Below, in pieces: positions 52,123 to 60,842 of a stretch of 64,000 nt of DNA (positions within the stretch are counted from its first letter, which is position 1; each line of letters begins with the position of its first letter). Source of the DNA: Knoellia koreensis. GTDB lineage: Bacteria > Actinomycetota > Actinomycetes > Actinomycetales > Dermatophilaceae. The stretch is taken from positions 868,001 through 932,000 of the forward strand of contig NZ_JABEPQ010000002.1 of assembly GCF_013041615.1 (NCBI RefSeq). The letters run 5' to 3'. The notes below the pieces were generated by a model, which had not been told where the DNA came from, made no database searches, and was given only the letters and a program-made list of their open reading frames with translations. Position numbers and translations under genes: made by a program.

Positions 52123-52547
52123 GAGGGCTGACCGGGCTCCGCGTCGTCGAGCCCCGGCGCCGCGTCGATGACGCAGAACCGGTTGCCGTCCGGGTCCTCG
52201 AGCACGACGAAGTCGACCTCCTCGTCCTTCGGGTAGGGCCAGTCCTCGACCCGGCGCGCCCCCAGGCCGACGAGGCGCTCCACCTCAGCGGCCTGGTCGA
52301 CGGCATACAGGTCGAGGTGGATCTCGGGAAACTTCGGCGGGTTGGCACCGACGCCGTCGAGCGAGAGGTTGGGGCCGGGGCGGCCGTCGCGCGGCTGGAG
52401 GATGACCCAGTCGGGCTCCGGGTCGTAGCGCGGCTCGTAGTCCAGGGCCGGCGCCCAGAAAGCCATCGCCCTCGTGGCGTCGTCCACGTGGACCACGATC
52501 GAGCCGATGGTCAGCGGCGGCCGGTCGGGCCTTGTGGCGTCGGTCAT
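52119..52547 (-). CDS. VOC (glyoxalase/dioxygenase-fold) family protein
   Basis: A 142-residue protein with two beta-alpha-beta-beta-beta units. Metal-ligand positions of the glyoxalase superfamily are suggested by SIVVHVDD, IHLDLYAVD and FVVLEDPDGNRFCVID. It belongs to the large uncharacterised Glyoxalase_6-type group; possible roles include resistance to electrophiles or antibiotics. Its ATG overlaps the GNAT gene stop (ATGA) and its stop overlaps the peptidase start. No clear substrate. Confidence 0.85.
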   Translation of the reverse strand: MTDATRPDRPPLTIGSIVVHVDDATRAMAFWAPALDYEPRYDPEPDWVILQPRDGRPGPNLSLDGVGANPPKFPEIHLDLYAVDQAAEVERLVGLGARRVEDWPYPKDEEVDFVVLEDPDGNRFCVIDAAPGLDDAEPGQPS

Positions 52548-52996
52548 CTCAGCTCCATCCGGTAGGCGCTCTCGTCGGGGGTGAACCCGACACGTTCCAC
52601 CATCGCCCGCGTGTGCGGCCCCGCGCTCATGACCGCCGCGGCGAACCCGCCGTCGCGCGCCCACGTCGTGGCCGCCCGGAGTAGATCCTCGCCGACTCCG
52701 AGCCCGCGATGGGTGGGCCGCACGAAGAACACCTCGACCACCAGCTCAGGCGCAATCTCGTTGCGGGGCAACGGCAACGGGTCGACCACGCGCGCCTGCA
52801 GGAACCCGCCGTGCTCCTCGCCCACCTCGGCGAGCCACACCGGCAGGTGCCGTTGGTCGGCCAGCCAGGCGCGCGCGTAGCGGTCGAGGAAGCCCGGCTC
52901 GCCGCTGCCGCCGCGATGGATCGCGCACTGCAGCACGAGCGCCGCGACGACGAGCGCGTCGTCGGCGCCAGCGGGTCGGATCCGCACCTCGGCCAC
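52544..52996 (-). CDS. GNAT-family N-acetyltransferase
   Basis: A roughly 150-residue acetyltransferase. The acetyl-CoA-binding motif is RPTHRGLGVGEDLLRAATTW, preceded by the strand LVVEVFFV and followed by FAAAVMSAG and the ERVGF strand. Substrate is unknown. The start is uncertain: a GTG giving VAEVRIRPAGADD fits the normal domain boundary, but no good RBS is seen and the frame is open for another 60 codons. It heads a leftward unit GNAT-VOC-peptidase-hypothetical with four-base overlaps, divergent from a membrane protein gene. Confidence 0.82.
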   Translation of the reverse strand: MAEVRIRPAGADDALVVAALVLQCAIHRGGSGEPGFLDRYARAWLADQRHLPVWLAEVGEEHGGFLQARVVDPLPLPRNEIAPELVVEVFFVRPTHRGLGVGEDLLRAATTWARDGGFAAAVMSAGPHTRAMVERVGFTPDESAYRMELR

Positions 52997-53066
52997 GGCG
53001 GAAGTCAAGCACGCGACACGCACCCTGCGCAGCGTGTCCGTCCGGTCGCGAGGCCGCGACGGCACA

Positions 53067-54032
53067 ATGACCGCCATGTCGTCGCCGACCATCGCACCCC
53101 ACGTTCCGGCCGACGGGGACACCCCACCACCGCGCCGCCGATCGCCCGCGGCGGCCCTCGGCACCGGCCTGCTCGTCGGCATCGCCGCCGGTGTCGTCGG
53201 GCTCCTGCCGTGGTTGACGACCGACCGCCGCCTCCCCCTGCAGAACCTCTGGTCCGAGCAGCGCCTGCCCGGCGAGATGCCGGTGTCGTTGCTGCCACTC
53301 AGCCAGTACTACGTGGTGCCCGTCCTCGCCATGATGCTCGTCGGCGCCGTGCTGGCGGGACTCGTGGTGCGCGCACTGCCCCGGTCGGGTCCGGCGCTCG
53401 GCGGCGCGTTCGTGGGCTGGCTGGTGGTCGCGCTCGCCGCATCCGGGCAGAGCGCGTGGACGGTCGCCGAGGGCATCGAAAGGTCGTCGCGGGGCGAGAT
53501 CTACCTGTATGCCGTGCTGGGCGCCTTGGCGGCATCGCTGGTCGTGTGCTTCGTGGCCCTGCCGGTCTCGGCCCGTGGCTCGCGCCCGGCCGCCGTGCCG
53601 TGGCTCGCCCTGGCCGCGGTCCTCACCGGCTCGTGGCTGGGCGTGTTCGCCACGGGCTTCGGTCACCGGTTCGACGAGAGCTCACGTCTGGCCGCGACGA
53701 GCAGCCACTGGGTCGCGGCCGCCCTCGTCGGCGTCACGCTCGCCTGGTGCGCCGCCCGGGGCGGCTGGGGCTCGCTCGCCGCAGCCTGGTTCGTGGGCCT
53801 GGCGTTGCTCTGGGTCGTCCCGGCCGCGGTGACCGCCGTGGGTTACGCGGGCGGGTCAGCCCGGTCGGCCCAGCACGCACCCGACCCGATCCGCGACCTG
53901 GCCTCCGGCGGGGTGCGCGTCTTCCTGCGAGCACTCGAGCCGAGCAGCCGCACCCTCGGGGACCTCGCCGTCGCCCTCGTGGTCGGAGTGCTCGGCGCCG
54001 TCCTCGCCCGCGCGATCACCAAGCGGGCGTAG
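53067..54032 (+). CDS. Polytopic membrane protein of unknown function
   Basis: A 321-residue protein with about seven or eight hydrophobic segments, from AALGTGLLVGIAAGVVGLLP to LGDLAVALVVGVLGAVLARA. A soluble N-terminal tail of about 30 residues is Pro/Arg-rich. No transporter or enzyme motif was recognised. It is divergent from the GNAT unit with 70 bases between, and the start (CACAATG with no RBS) looks leaderless. A strong hairpin follows, shared with the convergent Ig-like repeat protein gene. Confidence 0.75.
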   Translation: MTAMSSPTIAPHVPADGDTPPPRRRSPAAALGTGLLVGIAAGVVGLLPWLTTDRRLPLQNLWSEQRLPGEMPVSLLPLSQYYVVPVLAMMLVGAVLAGLVVRALPRSGPALGGAFVGWLVVALAASGQSAWTVAEGIERSSRGEIYLYAVLGALAASLVVCFVALPVSARGSRPAAVPWLALAAVLTGSWLGVFATGFGHRFDESSRLAATSSHWVAAALVGVTLAWCAARGGWGSLAAAWFVGLALLWVVPAAVTAVGYAGGSARSAQHAPDPIRDLASGGVRVFLRALEPSSRTLGDLAVALVVGVLGAVLARAITKRA

Positions 54033-54073
54033 GGCATCCGGCAGGCCACGCGGCATACCGGAACAGGCGCGAA

Positions 54074-54105
54074 GCGCCCCCGCCGGCCGAAGCCGACGGG
54101 GGCGC
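54074..54105. terminator. Bidirectional hairpin terminator
   Basis: Arms GCGCCCCCG (54074-54082) and CGGGGGCGC (54097-54105) are perfect, with extra G-C pairing in the loop and flanking AA/TT. It lies between the convergent membrane-protein gene and the secreted repeat-protein gene. Confidence 0.75.
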
Positions 54106-54127
54106 CTTGCCCTGCGAGCTCAGGAAC

Positions 54128-56515
54128 TCACTTGAGCTTGAACTGCGCGGTGAGGGTGCTGCCGTCGACGGCGGTCATGGTGACCTTGTAGCAGGAGCCG
54201 GCCGCCTTGGGGGTCTGCCAGTTCTGGATGAACTGGCCGCCCGAGGTGTCGTAGCGCAGGCTCGTGCCACCGGTGGTGGTGAGCTCGACGTCATCGACGG
54301 TTGCGCCGGTCGCGCAGGTGATCTTGGTCGCCGTGAAGCTGGCGACCGCGCTGGTCGAGGTGATCTCGGTCGAGCCGGAGAACAGCTCGAACTTCAGCGG
54401 GACGGTCGAGCCGGCCTTGACCGAGTTCAACACCCCACCCATGTCGACCGGCTGGTAGAAGCCACCGAGGCGGTAGGGGTTGATCGTGAACGAGCCGGTG
54501 CCGGTCGACCCGGTGTGGTTGGCGTCGCCCGCGTAGGTGGCGGTGACGGTGGCCGTGCCGGCCTTGGTGTTGTTCGCGTAGGCCAGGTCGGTGACGGCGA
54601 CGTCGAGCCCGCCGACTCCGGTGGCCCGGGCCGTGCACGGCGTCTGCGCGGCGCCGCTGAACTCCACCGAGGCGGGGCAGGTGACCGCCACGCTCGACGG
54701 AGCCTTGGCGATGGCGAAGCTGCCCGTCGCGGTGTCACCGAGGTGGTTGCGGTCGCCGCCGTAGGTGGCCGTGACGCTGGCCGTGCCCGCGTTGACGTTG
54801 TCGGCGTAGGTCAGTGTCGTCGCCTTGCTGTCGAAGGTGCCGGCACCGGTGACGGTGGCCGAGCACGGCGTCTGGGCGCTGCCGGTGTAGGTGGCAGCGG
54901 CGCAGTCGATGCTGACGGTCGAGGGCGCCTTGGCGATGGTGAAGGTCGCGCTGTCCGAGCTGGCGAGGTAGTCGCCCGAGCCGGCGTAGTCGGCGGTGAC
55001 GCCGACCTCACCCGCGTTGGTCGTGTCCGCCGTGTATGTCGGGCTGACCGCCTGGTCGAGACCGGCCGGGCCGGTGACCGTCGCCGTGCACGGCTGCTGC
55101 GAGCTGCCGTCGTAGGTGACCGACTCGGGGCAGGTCAGCGTGGTGGTCGTCGCCGCCTTGGCGATGGGGAACGTGGCGGTCGCATCGGACGAACCGTGGT
55201 TGGCATCGCCCGCGTATGCCGCGGTGGCAGTGGCCGTGCCCGCGTGGACGTTGTTCTCGTAGGAGACCGGGACGCTCTGCTGCAGGCCGCCGACACCGCT
55301 GACCTCAGCGGTGCACGGCGTCTGGGCCGTGCCGTCGAACACCGAGTCGTCGCTGCAGGAGAGGGCGATCGTCGAGGTGGCCTTGCCGATCTCGAAGGTG
55401 GCCTCGGCACTGCTGCCGACGTGGTTGGCGTCGCCCGCGAAGGTGGCGGTGGCCGTGCCATTGCCCGCGTTGGTGCTGTCGGGGTTGTAGCTGACGCCGA
55501 CCGCCTGGTCGAGGCCGCCGACACCGGTGACGTTGGCGGAGCAGATGTCCTGGGACCCGCCGGTGTAGACGACGCCGGTCCGGCAGGTCATGGTCGTCGT
55601 GGACGCGGCCTTGCCGATGGCGAAGGTGGCGCTCGCCGGCTGCGCGGCCGCGTGGGTGGCGTCACCGGCATACGAGGCACTGGCGCTCGCGGTGCCGGCA
55701 TTGGTGTTGTCGCCGTAGCCCACGGTGAGGGCCTGGTCGAGGCCGCCGACGCCGGTCACGCGCGCCGAGCAGGGGGTCTGGGCGGTGCCGTCGTAGGTGA
55801 CGGCGGCCGGACAGTCGAGGTTGATGGTCGACGGCGCCTTGGCGATCGTGAAGCTCACGGACGACGTCGCGGTGAGCCCGCCGCCGTCGGTGTAGGAGCA
55901 GGTGGCCGTCTGCGGACCCACGTAGTCGGCGGCGGTGTGCGCGAGGACCGCGGCGGACGTGCTGTTGCCGTCCTCCTTGTCCGTGACCGCGCAGCTCGCG
56001 GCGGGGACGGAGCCCCAGGTGTACGTCGCGCCCTCGCTGACGCCGATCACGCTGACGCTCGGCGCGGTGTTGGTGGGGACGGCCTTGGCGACGTTGGCGG
56101 TGAACGCCGCGGGCGCGGTGTTGAACGAGCCCTGCGAGCTGTTGGCGGTCTGCCGGAGCGTGACGCTGGAGGTGCCCTCGGCCACGGGCGTCACGGTGAG
56201 CGACCGGGTGTCGGAGCACGAGGTGAACGTCACCGAGGCCGGCGACACGGTGGCCACGGCCGGGTTGGACGACGTGACGGCGAAGGTCGCGCTCGTGCCA
56301 CCGGTGAGGTTGCAGCCGTTCTTGCCGTCACCGCCGGTCGGGGTGACCGACAGGACGGTCGAGCCGGGGGCGCCTCCGGCGGTGAGGCTCATGACCTCGT
56401 TCTGCGTGGTGATGTCGTTGACGATGTCGTCGGCGAGGGCGGGTAACGCCCCGGCGAAGAGGGCGAGCAGACAGCTCGCTGCGAGGGCTGGTGCTCGCAG
56501 TGCGGTGCGGGTCAC
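54128..56515 (-). CDS. Secreted Ig-like repeat protein with C-terminal PxKF domain
   Basis: A 795-residue exported protein. A signal peptide (to ALADD, about residue 30) is followed by a Thr/Ser-rich region, then six repeats of about 75 residues (for example residues 225-300). Each repeat has two cysteines and the pattern DGTAQTPC, GVGGLDQA, YAGDANH, ending in FTIAKAP. These resemble MBG/Ig-like adhesion modules. The C-terminal 120 residues contain VKAGSTVPLKFEL, the PxKF domain. There is no LPXTG or membrane anchor, so it is released or held non-covalently. It may be a surface or adhesion factor. Confidence 0.85.
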   Translation of the reverse strand: MTRTALRAPALAASCLLALFAGALPALADDIVNDITTQNEVMSLTAGGAPGSTVLSVTPTGGDGKNGCNLTGGTSATFAVTSSNPAVATVSPASVTFTSCSDTRSLTVTPVAEGTSSVTLRQTANSSQGSFNTAPAAFTANVAKAVPTNTAPSVSVIGVSEGATYTWGSVPAASCAVTDKEDGNSTSAAVLAHTAADYVGPQTATCSYTDGGGLTATSSVSFTIAKAPSTINLDCPAAVTYDGTAQTPCSARVTGVGGLDQALTVGYGDNTNAGTASASASYAGDATHAAAQPASATFAIGKAASTTTMTCRTGVVYTGGSQDICSANVTGVGGLDQAVGVSYNPDSTNAGNGTATATFAGDANHVGSSAEATFEIGKATSTIALSCSDDSVFDGTAQTPCTAEVSGVGGLQQSVPVSYENNVHAGTATATAAYAGDANHGSSDATATFPIAKAATTTTLTCPESVTYDGSSQQPCTATVTGPAGLDQAVSPTYTADTTNAGEVGVTADYAGSGDYLASSDSATFTIAKAPSTVSIDCAAATYTGSAQTPCSATVTGAGTFDSKATTLTYADNVNAGTASVTATYGGDRNHLGDTATGSFAIAKAPSSVAVTCPASVEFSGAAQTPCTARATGVGGLDVAVTDLAYANNTKAGTATVTATYAGDANHTGSTGTGSFTINPYRLGGFYQPVDMGGVLNSVKAGSTVPLKFELFSGSTEITSTSAVASFTATKITCATGATVDDVELTTTGGTSLRYDTSGGQFIQNWQTPKAAGSCYKVTMTAVDGSTLTAQFKLK

Positions 56516-56750
56516 GGGGTGCCTCCATGGCGCTGGGTGGGTGGTCCGGGCATGAAGGTAGAGATCGGATCAATTCGGACGCCAGCGGTTCGGGCGAGAA
56601 TGACTCGAAGATGGCCCGCGCCTGGTCACCCGGTGACTCGGATTACGTACACCAAACGACGTAGACCAGCGTCGGAGGCGGCGGATGGGGCGCGAAACGG
56701 GGGCACGCGGCATACGGCCGGAACCTGCGAACCCGGCCGCGGACGCAGCG

Positions 56751-56780
56751 ACGCCCGCCCGGATCGGTCCGGACGGGCGT
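56751..56780 (-). terminator. Hairpin terminator of the DUF3263 gene
   Basis: Stem ACGCCCGCCCGG with CCGGACGGGCGT (one mismatch) around ATCGGT, 24 bases after the DUF3263 stop. The remainder of the 288-base gap 56516-56803 holds the secreted-protein leader and one octamer copy; no gene was seen. Confidence 0.8.
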
Positions 56781-56803
56781 GCCTTGCTGGGGGTGGGTGC
56801 CCG

Positions 56804-57091
56804 CTAGAGCTGGATGCCGAGGCGGCGGGCGCTGCGGGCGCGCTGGCGTGAGGCGCGCAGCCGGCGCAGCCGCTTGATCAGCATGGGGTCGGCCTCGAGC
56901 GCGGCCGGGTTGTCGATGAGGCCGTTGAGCACCTGGTAGTAGCGGGTGGCGCTCATGTCGAAGAGGTCGCGGATCGCCTGCTCCTTAGCACCTGCGTACT
57001 TCCACCACTGCCGCTCGAACGCGATGATCTCGCGCTCGCGGTCGGTCAGCTCCCCGGTGTGGACCTGCTCGCGGCTGTGTGCGGCGTTCAC
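56804..57091 (-). CDS. DUF3263 small protein
   Basis: A 95-residue basic helical protein found across actinobacteria. The block LTDREREIIAFERQWWKYAG and ATRYYQVLNGLIDNPAALEA match DUF3263. The LTDRER start and the two-helix turn resemble a helix-turn-helix, and the C-terminal 20 residues are very Arg-rich (RLRRLRASRQRARSARR), so nucleic-acid binding is likely (inference). It has its own sigma-A-like promoter and a terminator, so it is a single-gene unit. Confidence 0.9.
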   Translation of the reverse strand: MNAAHSREQVHTGELTDREREIIAFERQWWKYAGAKEQAIRDLFDMSATRYYQVLNGLIDNPAALEADPMLIKRLRRLRASRQRARSARRLGIQL

Positions 57092-57136
57092 TCTCGACTC
57101 GCGCCCTTCGATGTTCGACCCGTGCGTTGCAGGCCC

Positions 57137-57166
57137 ACTATACGGAGCGAATCACACGCTTGTCAT
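57137..57166 (-). promoter_or_regulatory. Promoter of the DUF3263 gene
   Basis: Read leftward, -35 ATGACA (57161-57166) and -10 TATAGT (57137-57142) are 18 bases apart. They lie about 45 bases before the ATG, in an AT-rich patch that stands out from its surroundings. Confidence 0.6.
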
Positions 57167-57246
57167 TCCACTCGCGGAACGCGACGGCGCTGATCGGGCC
57201 GCGTGCGGCCCACCAGTCACAGGGGTCACATGGGGCGCACGAGACC

Positions 57247-58617
57247 TCAGGCCATGGTGTCGAGGATGGCCACGATGTCGTCCTCGCTGGTGCGTGGGTT
57301 GACGATCGCGAACCGCGTCAGCGTCTCGCCGGCGTGCGAGGTGGGCACGACGAACGCGAACTCCTCGGCCAGCAACCGGTCCGACCACTCCTGGTACTGA
57401 CCGGCGCTCCACCCCAGCCGCCGAAACACCACCACGGACAGGTCGGGCTCACGCACCACCTCGAGGTGGTCCCGACGCGCGATCTCGGCCGCTGCGAACC
57501 GGGTCACCTCGAGCGTGCGCTCGACCGCCGCCGAGTAGGCGGACGTGCCGTGCGTCGCGAGCGAGAACCAGAACGGCAGGCCCCGGGCGCGACGGGTGAG
57601 GCCGACCGAGTAGTCGGTGGGGTTCCAGTCCGGGGCGTCGGTGAGGACGTCGAGGTAGGACGCGTGCTGGGTGTGGGCGGCGCGCGCCAGGGCGGGGTCG
57701 CGGTAGAGGAGCGCACAGCAGTCGAACGGTGCGAACAGCCACTTGTGCGGGTCGACGATGAACGAGTCGCAGTGCTCGATGCCCTCGTAGAGGTGACGCA
57801 CCGACTCGGCGGCGAGCCCGGCACCGCCGTAGGCGCCGTCGACGTGGAACCAGATGCCGAACTCGCGGCACACCTCCGCGACCGACGCGAGGTCGTCGAC
57901 GATGCCGAAGTTCGTCGTCCCCGACGTGGCGACGACGGCGAAGAAGGTGTCAGGACCGTTCTCCTCCAACACCTTTCGCAGCTCCGCACCCGTCAGGCGC
58001 ATGTTGTCGTCCACCTCGACGCCGATGAACTCCGCATCCATGACATCGCACGCCGACTGGATCGAGGAGTGCGCGCCGTGCGTCGCGGCAACCCGCCACG
58101 GCCGGCCACCGGGACCAGTCACCCCGGCGCGGGCGGCCTTGGCCCGAGCGGTATGCCGCGCAGCCACCAGCGCGGACAGGTTGCCGATCGTGCCACCCGG
58201 CACGAAGACGCCACCGGCCTCGGCCGGCAGGCCCACGAGGTCGGCGATCCAGCGCAGCGCCTGGTTCTCGGCATACACCGCTCCCGCACCCTCGAGCCAC
58301 GACCCGCCGTAGATCGACGACGCGCCGACCACGAGGTCGAACATCGCCGCGGCTTCCGTTGGGGCACAAGGGATGAACGACAGGTAGCGCGGGTGGTCGG
58401 TCGAGATGCAGGCCGGCGCCAGCGTCTCGCCGAACAGCTCGAGCGCCTTGAGCCCGCCGATGCCCTCCGCGGTGATCGTGCCGCCCGCGGCGGCCTCGAG
58501 CTCGGCCAGCGTGTGCGGCTGGTCCAGCGGCACCGGGTCGAGCTTCAGGCGGTCGGCGGAGTAGGCGAGGATCGCGTCGCCCAGGATCTCGAGCTGCTTG
58601 TCCGTGTAGCCGTGCAC
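57247..58617 (-). CDS. Pyridoxal-phosphate-dependent decarboxylase (group II, aromatic/diaminobutyrate type)
   Basis: A 456-residue fold-type I decarboxylase. The PLP lysine is in FIVDPHKWLFAPFDC, the aspartate that pairs with the pyridine nitrogen is in WFHVDGAYGG, and the phosphate-binding region is VFVPGGTIGNLSAL. Related enzymes decarboxylate aromatic amino acids, glutamate or 2,4-diaminobutyrate; the sequence alone does not decide. The GTG start (VHGYTDKQL) fits the family N-terminus better than the longer open frame. It begins 10 bases after the HAD phosphatase gene and is probably co-transcribed with it. Confidence 0.88.
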   Translation of the reverse strand: MHGYTDKQLEILGDAILAYSADRLKLDPVPLDQPHTLAELEAAAGGTITAEGIGGLKALELFGETLAPACISTDHPRYLSFIPCAPTEAAAMFDLVVGASSIYGGSWLEGAGAVYAENQALRWIADLVGLPAEAGGVFVPGGTIGNLSALVAARHTARAKAARAGVTGPGGRPWRVAATHGAHSSIQSACDVMDAEFIGVEVDDNMRLTGAELRKVLEENGPDTFFAVVATSGTTNFGIVDDLASVAEVCREFGIWFHVDGAYGGAGLAAESVRHLYEGIEHCDSFIVDPHKWLFAPFDCCALLYRDPALARAAHTQHASYLDVLTDAPDWNPTDYSVGLTRRARGLPFWFSLATHGTSAYSAAVERTLEVTRFAAAEIARRDHLEVVREPDLSVVVFRRLGWSAGQYQEWSDRLLAEEFAFVVPTSHAGETLTRFAIVNPRTSEDDIVAILDTMA

Positions 58618-58627
58618 GGCCGCGAGT

Positions 58628-59275
58628 CTAGGACCCCGGCAGGAGGGCCTCGGCCAGCTCGGCGGAAGTGCCCACGAGCGCGTCCGGCGCGGTCGCCTCA
58701 AGCGCGGACTCGACGCCCGCTCCCCACGTCACGGCAATGGCGCCCATACCCGCTGCGCGTGCGGCCTGAACGTCGACCGTCGCGTCACCCACGTAGACGC
58801 ACGAGCCCGCGTCGGCGCCCAGTCTCGACGCGGCATACAGGAGGGGCTCGGGGTCCGGCTTGTGCCGCGTCGTCTCCTCCTGGCCGGCCACGACGTCGAT
58901 GACACCCTCGAGGCCCACGGCGCGCAGGCCGAGGCGCACGGTCTCGGCCTTCTTGCTCGACACGACGCCGGTGCGCGCGCCCGCGTCGTGGAGCCGCCCG
59001 AGCAGCTCGGGGATGCCGTCGACAGTGCGGATCAGCTCGTCGTGGTGGGCGAGGTTCCACGTGCGGTAGGTGTCGGTCAGCTCCTGCCCGCGACCTGGGT
59101 AGCGCTCCTCGAGCACCGGCTGGAGCGGACGCCCGATCCACGAGCGCACCTCGAGGTCGTCGGCCGCCTCACCGATCGTCCCGATGGCGTGGTGGTAGCT
59201 CGCGACGATGAGCGGGATGGTGTCGGCGAGGGTGCCGTCGAAGTCGAACAGCACGACGGGCCAGCGCAAGGTCAC
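58628..59275 (-). CDS. HAD-superfamily phosphatase (phosphoglycolate phosphatase-like)
   Basis: A 215-residue subclass-I HAD hydrolase with an alpha-helical cap. Motif I is VLFDFDGTLADT (nucleophile and acid aspartates), motif II VVSSKK, motif III HKPDPEPLL and motif IV YVGDATVDVQAA. The layout matches Gph/PpaX-type enzymes that remove phosphate from phosphoglycolate, pyrophosphate or sugar phosphates. The GTG start giving VTLRWPVVLFDFDG is preferred. It precedes the PLP decarboxylase on the same transcript and is divergent from DUF389, with an extended octamer copy at 59282 between them. Confidence 0.9.
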   Translation of the reverse strand: MTLRWPVVLFDFDGTLADTIPLIVASYHHAIGTIGEAADDLEVRSWIGRPLQPVLEERYPGRGQELTDTYRTWNLAHHDELIRTVDGIPELLGRLHDAGARTGVVSSKKAETVRLGLRAVGLEGVIDVVAGQEETTRHKPDPEPLLYAASRLGADAGSCVYVGDATVDVQAARAAGMGAIAVTWGAGVESALEATAPDALVGTSAELAEALLPGS

Positions 59276-59356
59276 GACGAGCAGGGTATGCCGCGTGGCC
59301 GCCTCGCCTGCGCGGGGTCCACCGTCGGGGACGGTCGCCACGGCAGACTGTCGGCC

Positions 59357-60337
59357 ATGTTGCAGCTGCGCGTCTCGGCCCCGAGTGCGCTCTCCGCCCA
59401 GGTGCGCGAGACGCTCGAGGACGACCCTGCCGTCAGCAGCATCGCGGCCGTCCACGGCGGGTCGATCAAGCCCCCGGGTGACCTCTTCTTCGCCGACGTC
59501 GCGCGCGAGGCGGCCAACGACGTCATCGACCGGCTCCGCGAGCTCGGGGTGCAGGAGCTGGGGACGATCCACATCGACCCGGTGCCGTCGTGGCTGTCGC
59601 AGCCCGGGCTGGACGCCGAGCGGATCGCGCCCGGCAGTGGTGCCGACTCGGTCGTGTGGTCGGAGGTGACACAGCGGGCGTTCGAGGACACCGAGACCAA
59701 CTGGACCTTCCTGTCGTTCATGGTGCTCGCGACGCTCATCGCGGCCATCGCGATCGTCCTCGACTCACCCGTCCTCATCGTGGGCGCGATGATCCTGGGC
59801 CCGGACTTCGGGCCAGTCGCGGCGCTGGGACTGTCGCTGGTGCGGCGGCGATACTCGTTGCTGCGCAGGGCAATTCGTTCGCTGGTGTTCGGATTTGCGA
59901 CGGCGATCGCGGTCACGTTCCTCGGCGGCCTGCTCGTGGGTGCACTGGGCTGGGTGACGGCCGACGACCTCGGCAGCCGCAACCGGCCGGACACGTCGTT
60001 CATCTACACGCCCGACCGGTGGTCGTTCATCGTGGCCGTCATCGCAGCCTCGGCCGGCGTGCTGTCGATGACGTCGTCGCGAGTGGGCGGCCTCACCGGC
60101 GTGTTCGTCTCGGTGACAACCATCCCGGCAGCCGGCAACATCGGCCTCGCACTGGCGTTCGGGGCGTGGCACGAGGTGAAGGGCAGCACCCTGCAGCTGG
60201 TCATCAACCTCACTGGCATGGCGTTGGCGGGCTGGGTCTCGCTGGCGTTGCAGCAACGCGTGTGGGCCGACGTCTCGGCCAAACGCGCCCAGCTCGTCAG
60301 CCGCATGCGTGGACGCCCAACCCCATCCGACACCTGA
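59357..60337 (+). CDS. DUF389 membrane protein
   Basis: A 326-residue protein. The N-terminal 110 residues form a small cytosolic alpha/beta domain (LQLRVSAPSALSAQVRETL). The DUF389 core follows with about six hydrophobic segments, beginning NWTFLSFMVLATLIAAIAIV, and the conserved SPVLIVGAMILGPDFGPVAA and TTIPAAGNIGLALAFG. The biochemical role of DUF389 is not established; transport is suspected. E1 palindrome copy b follows the stop codon, before the convergent arsC. Confidence 0.88.
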   Translation: MLQLRVSAPSALSAQVRETLEDDPAVSSIAAVHGGSIKPPGDLFFADVAREAANDVIDRLRELGVQELGTIHIDPVPSWLSQPGLDAERIAPGSGADSVVWSEVTQRAFEDTETNWTFLSFMVLATLIAAIAIVLDSPVLIVGAMILGPDFGPVAALGLSLVRRRYSLLRRAIRSLVFGFATAIAVTFLGGLLVGALGWVTADDLGSRNRPDTSFIYTPDRWSFIVAVIAASAGVLSMTSSRVGGLTGVFVSVTTIPAAGNIGLALAFGAWHEVKGSTLQLVINLTGMALAGWVSLALQQRVWADVSAKRAQLVSRMRGRPTPSDT

Positions 60338-60350
60338 CCCGACCGCGCCC

Positions 60351-60419
60351 CGAACTTTGGGCCAAAGTTCGCCAGTGCTGGGAACGTTTCAAGCACGAGC
60401 GAACTTTGGGTCAAAGTTC
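60351..60419. repeat. E1 element, copy b: paired GAACTTTGG palindromes
   Basis: The first palindrome (60351-60371) has perfect arms CGAACTTTGG around one G. The second (60401-60419) has GAACTTTGG with one mismatch. The spacer (GCCAGTGCTGGGAACGTTTC...) aligns with that of copy a at 8373-8446. Like copy a it sits between convergent genes (DUF389 and arsC). Confidence 0.85.
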
Positions 60420-60425
60420 AGCCGG

Positions 60426-60842
60426 TCACAGGCCCGGGGCCACGCCCAGCTCGCCCAGCAGGACCTCGACTCGCCGCCGGATCTCGTCGCGGATCGGCCG
60501 CACCGCCTCGACTCCCTGGCCGGCGGGGTCGTCGAGCACCCAGTCCTCGTACCGTTTCCCGGGGTAGATGGGGCAGGCGTCGCCGCAGCCCATCGTCACC
60601 ACGACATCGGACGCCTGCACCGCCTCCGCGGTCAGCACCTTCGGACGGGCGGCGGCGAGGTCGAGTCCGACTTCTGCCATCGCGGCGACGACCGCAGGGT
60701 TGAGCTGGTGGGCGGGCTGGCTTCCCGCGGAGCGCACCTCGACGGCGCCACCGGAGAGGTGTTCGAGGTATGCCGCGGCCATCTGTGAGCGACCGGCGTT
60801 GTGGACGCAGACGAAGAGGACGGAGGGGCGGTCAGACGGCAC
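60426..60842 (-). CDS. arsC: Arsenate reductase ArsC, low-molecular-weight phosphatase type
   Basis: A 138-residue arsenate reductase of the LMW-PTP fold. The P-loop is VCVHNAGRSQMAAA with the catalytic cysteine and arginine. Further cysteines lie in MGCGDACPIYPGKRY, as in thioredoxin-coupled or mycothiol-dependent ArsC enzymes, with the acid aspartate in WVLDDPAGQ. It reduces As(V) to As(III). Its start overlaps the end of the aquaglyceroporin gene by 11 bases, so As(III) produced here can leave through that channel. It is the last gene of arsI-aqp-arsC. Confidence 0.92.
   Translation of the reverse strand: MPSDRPSVLFVCVHNAGRSQMAAAYLEHLSGGAVEVRSAGSQPAHQLNPAVVAAMAEVGLDLAAARPKVLTAEAVQASDVVVTMGCGDACPIYPGKRYEDWVLDDPAGQGVEAVRPIRDEIRRRVEVLLGELGVAPGL

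Noticed and set aside
54128-56515. Regular DNA repeats of about 225 bp that might be taken for a CRISPR-like or satellite array
   Set aside because: They are in frame and encode six 75-residue Ig-like modules of one secreted protein; the copies are diverged and there are no short constant repeats with unique spacers.
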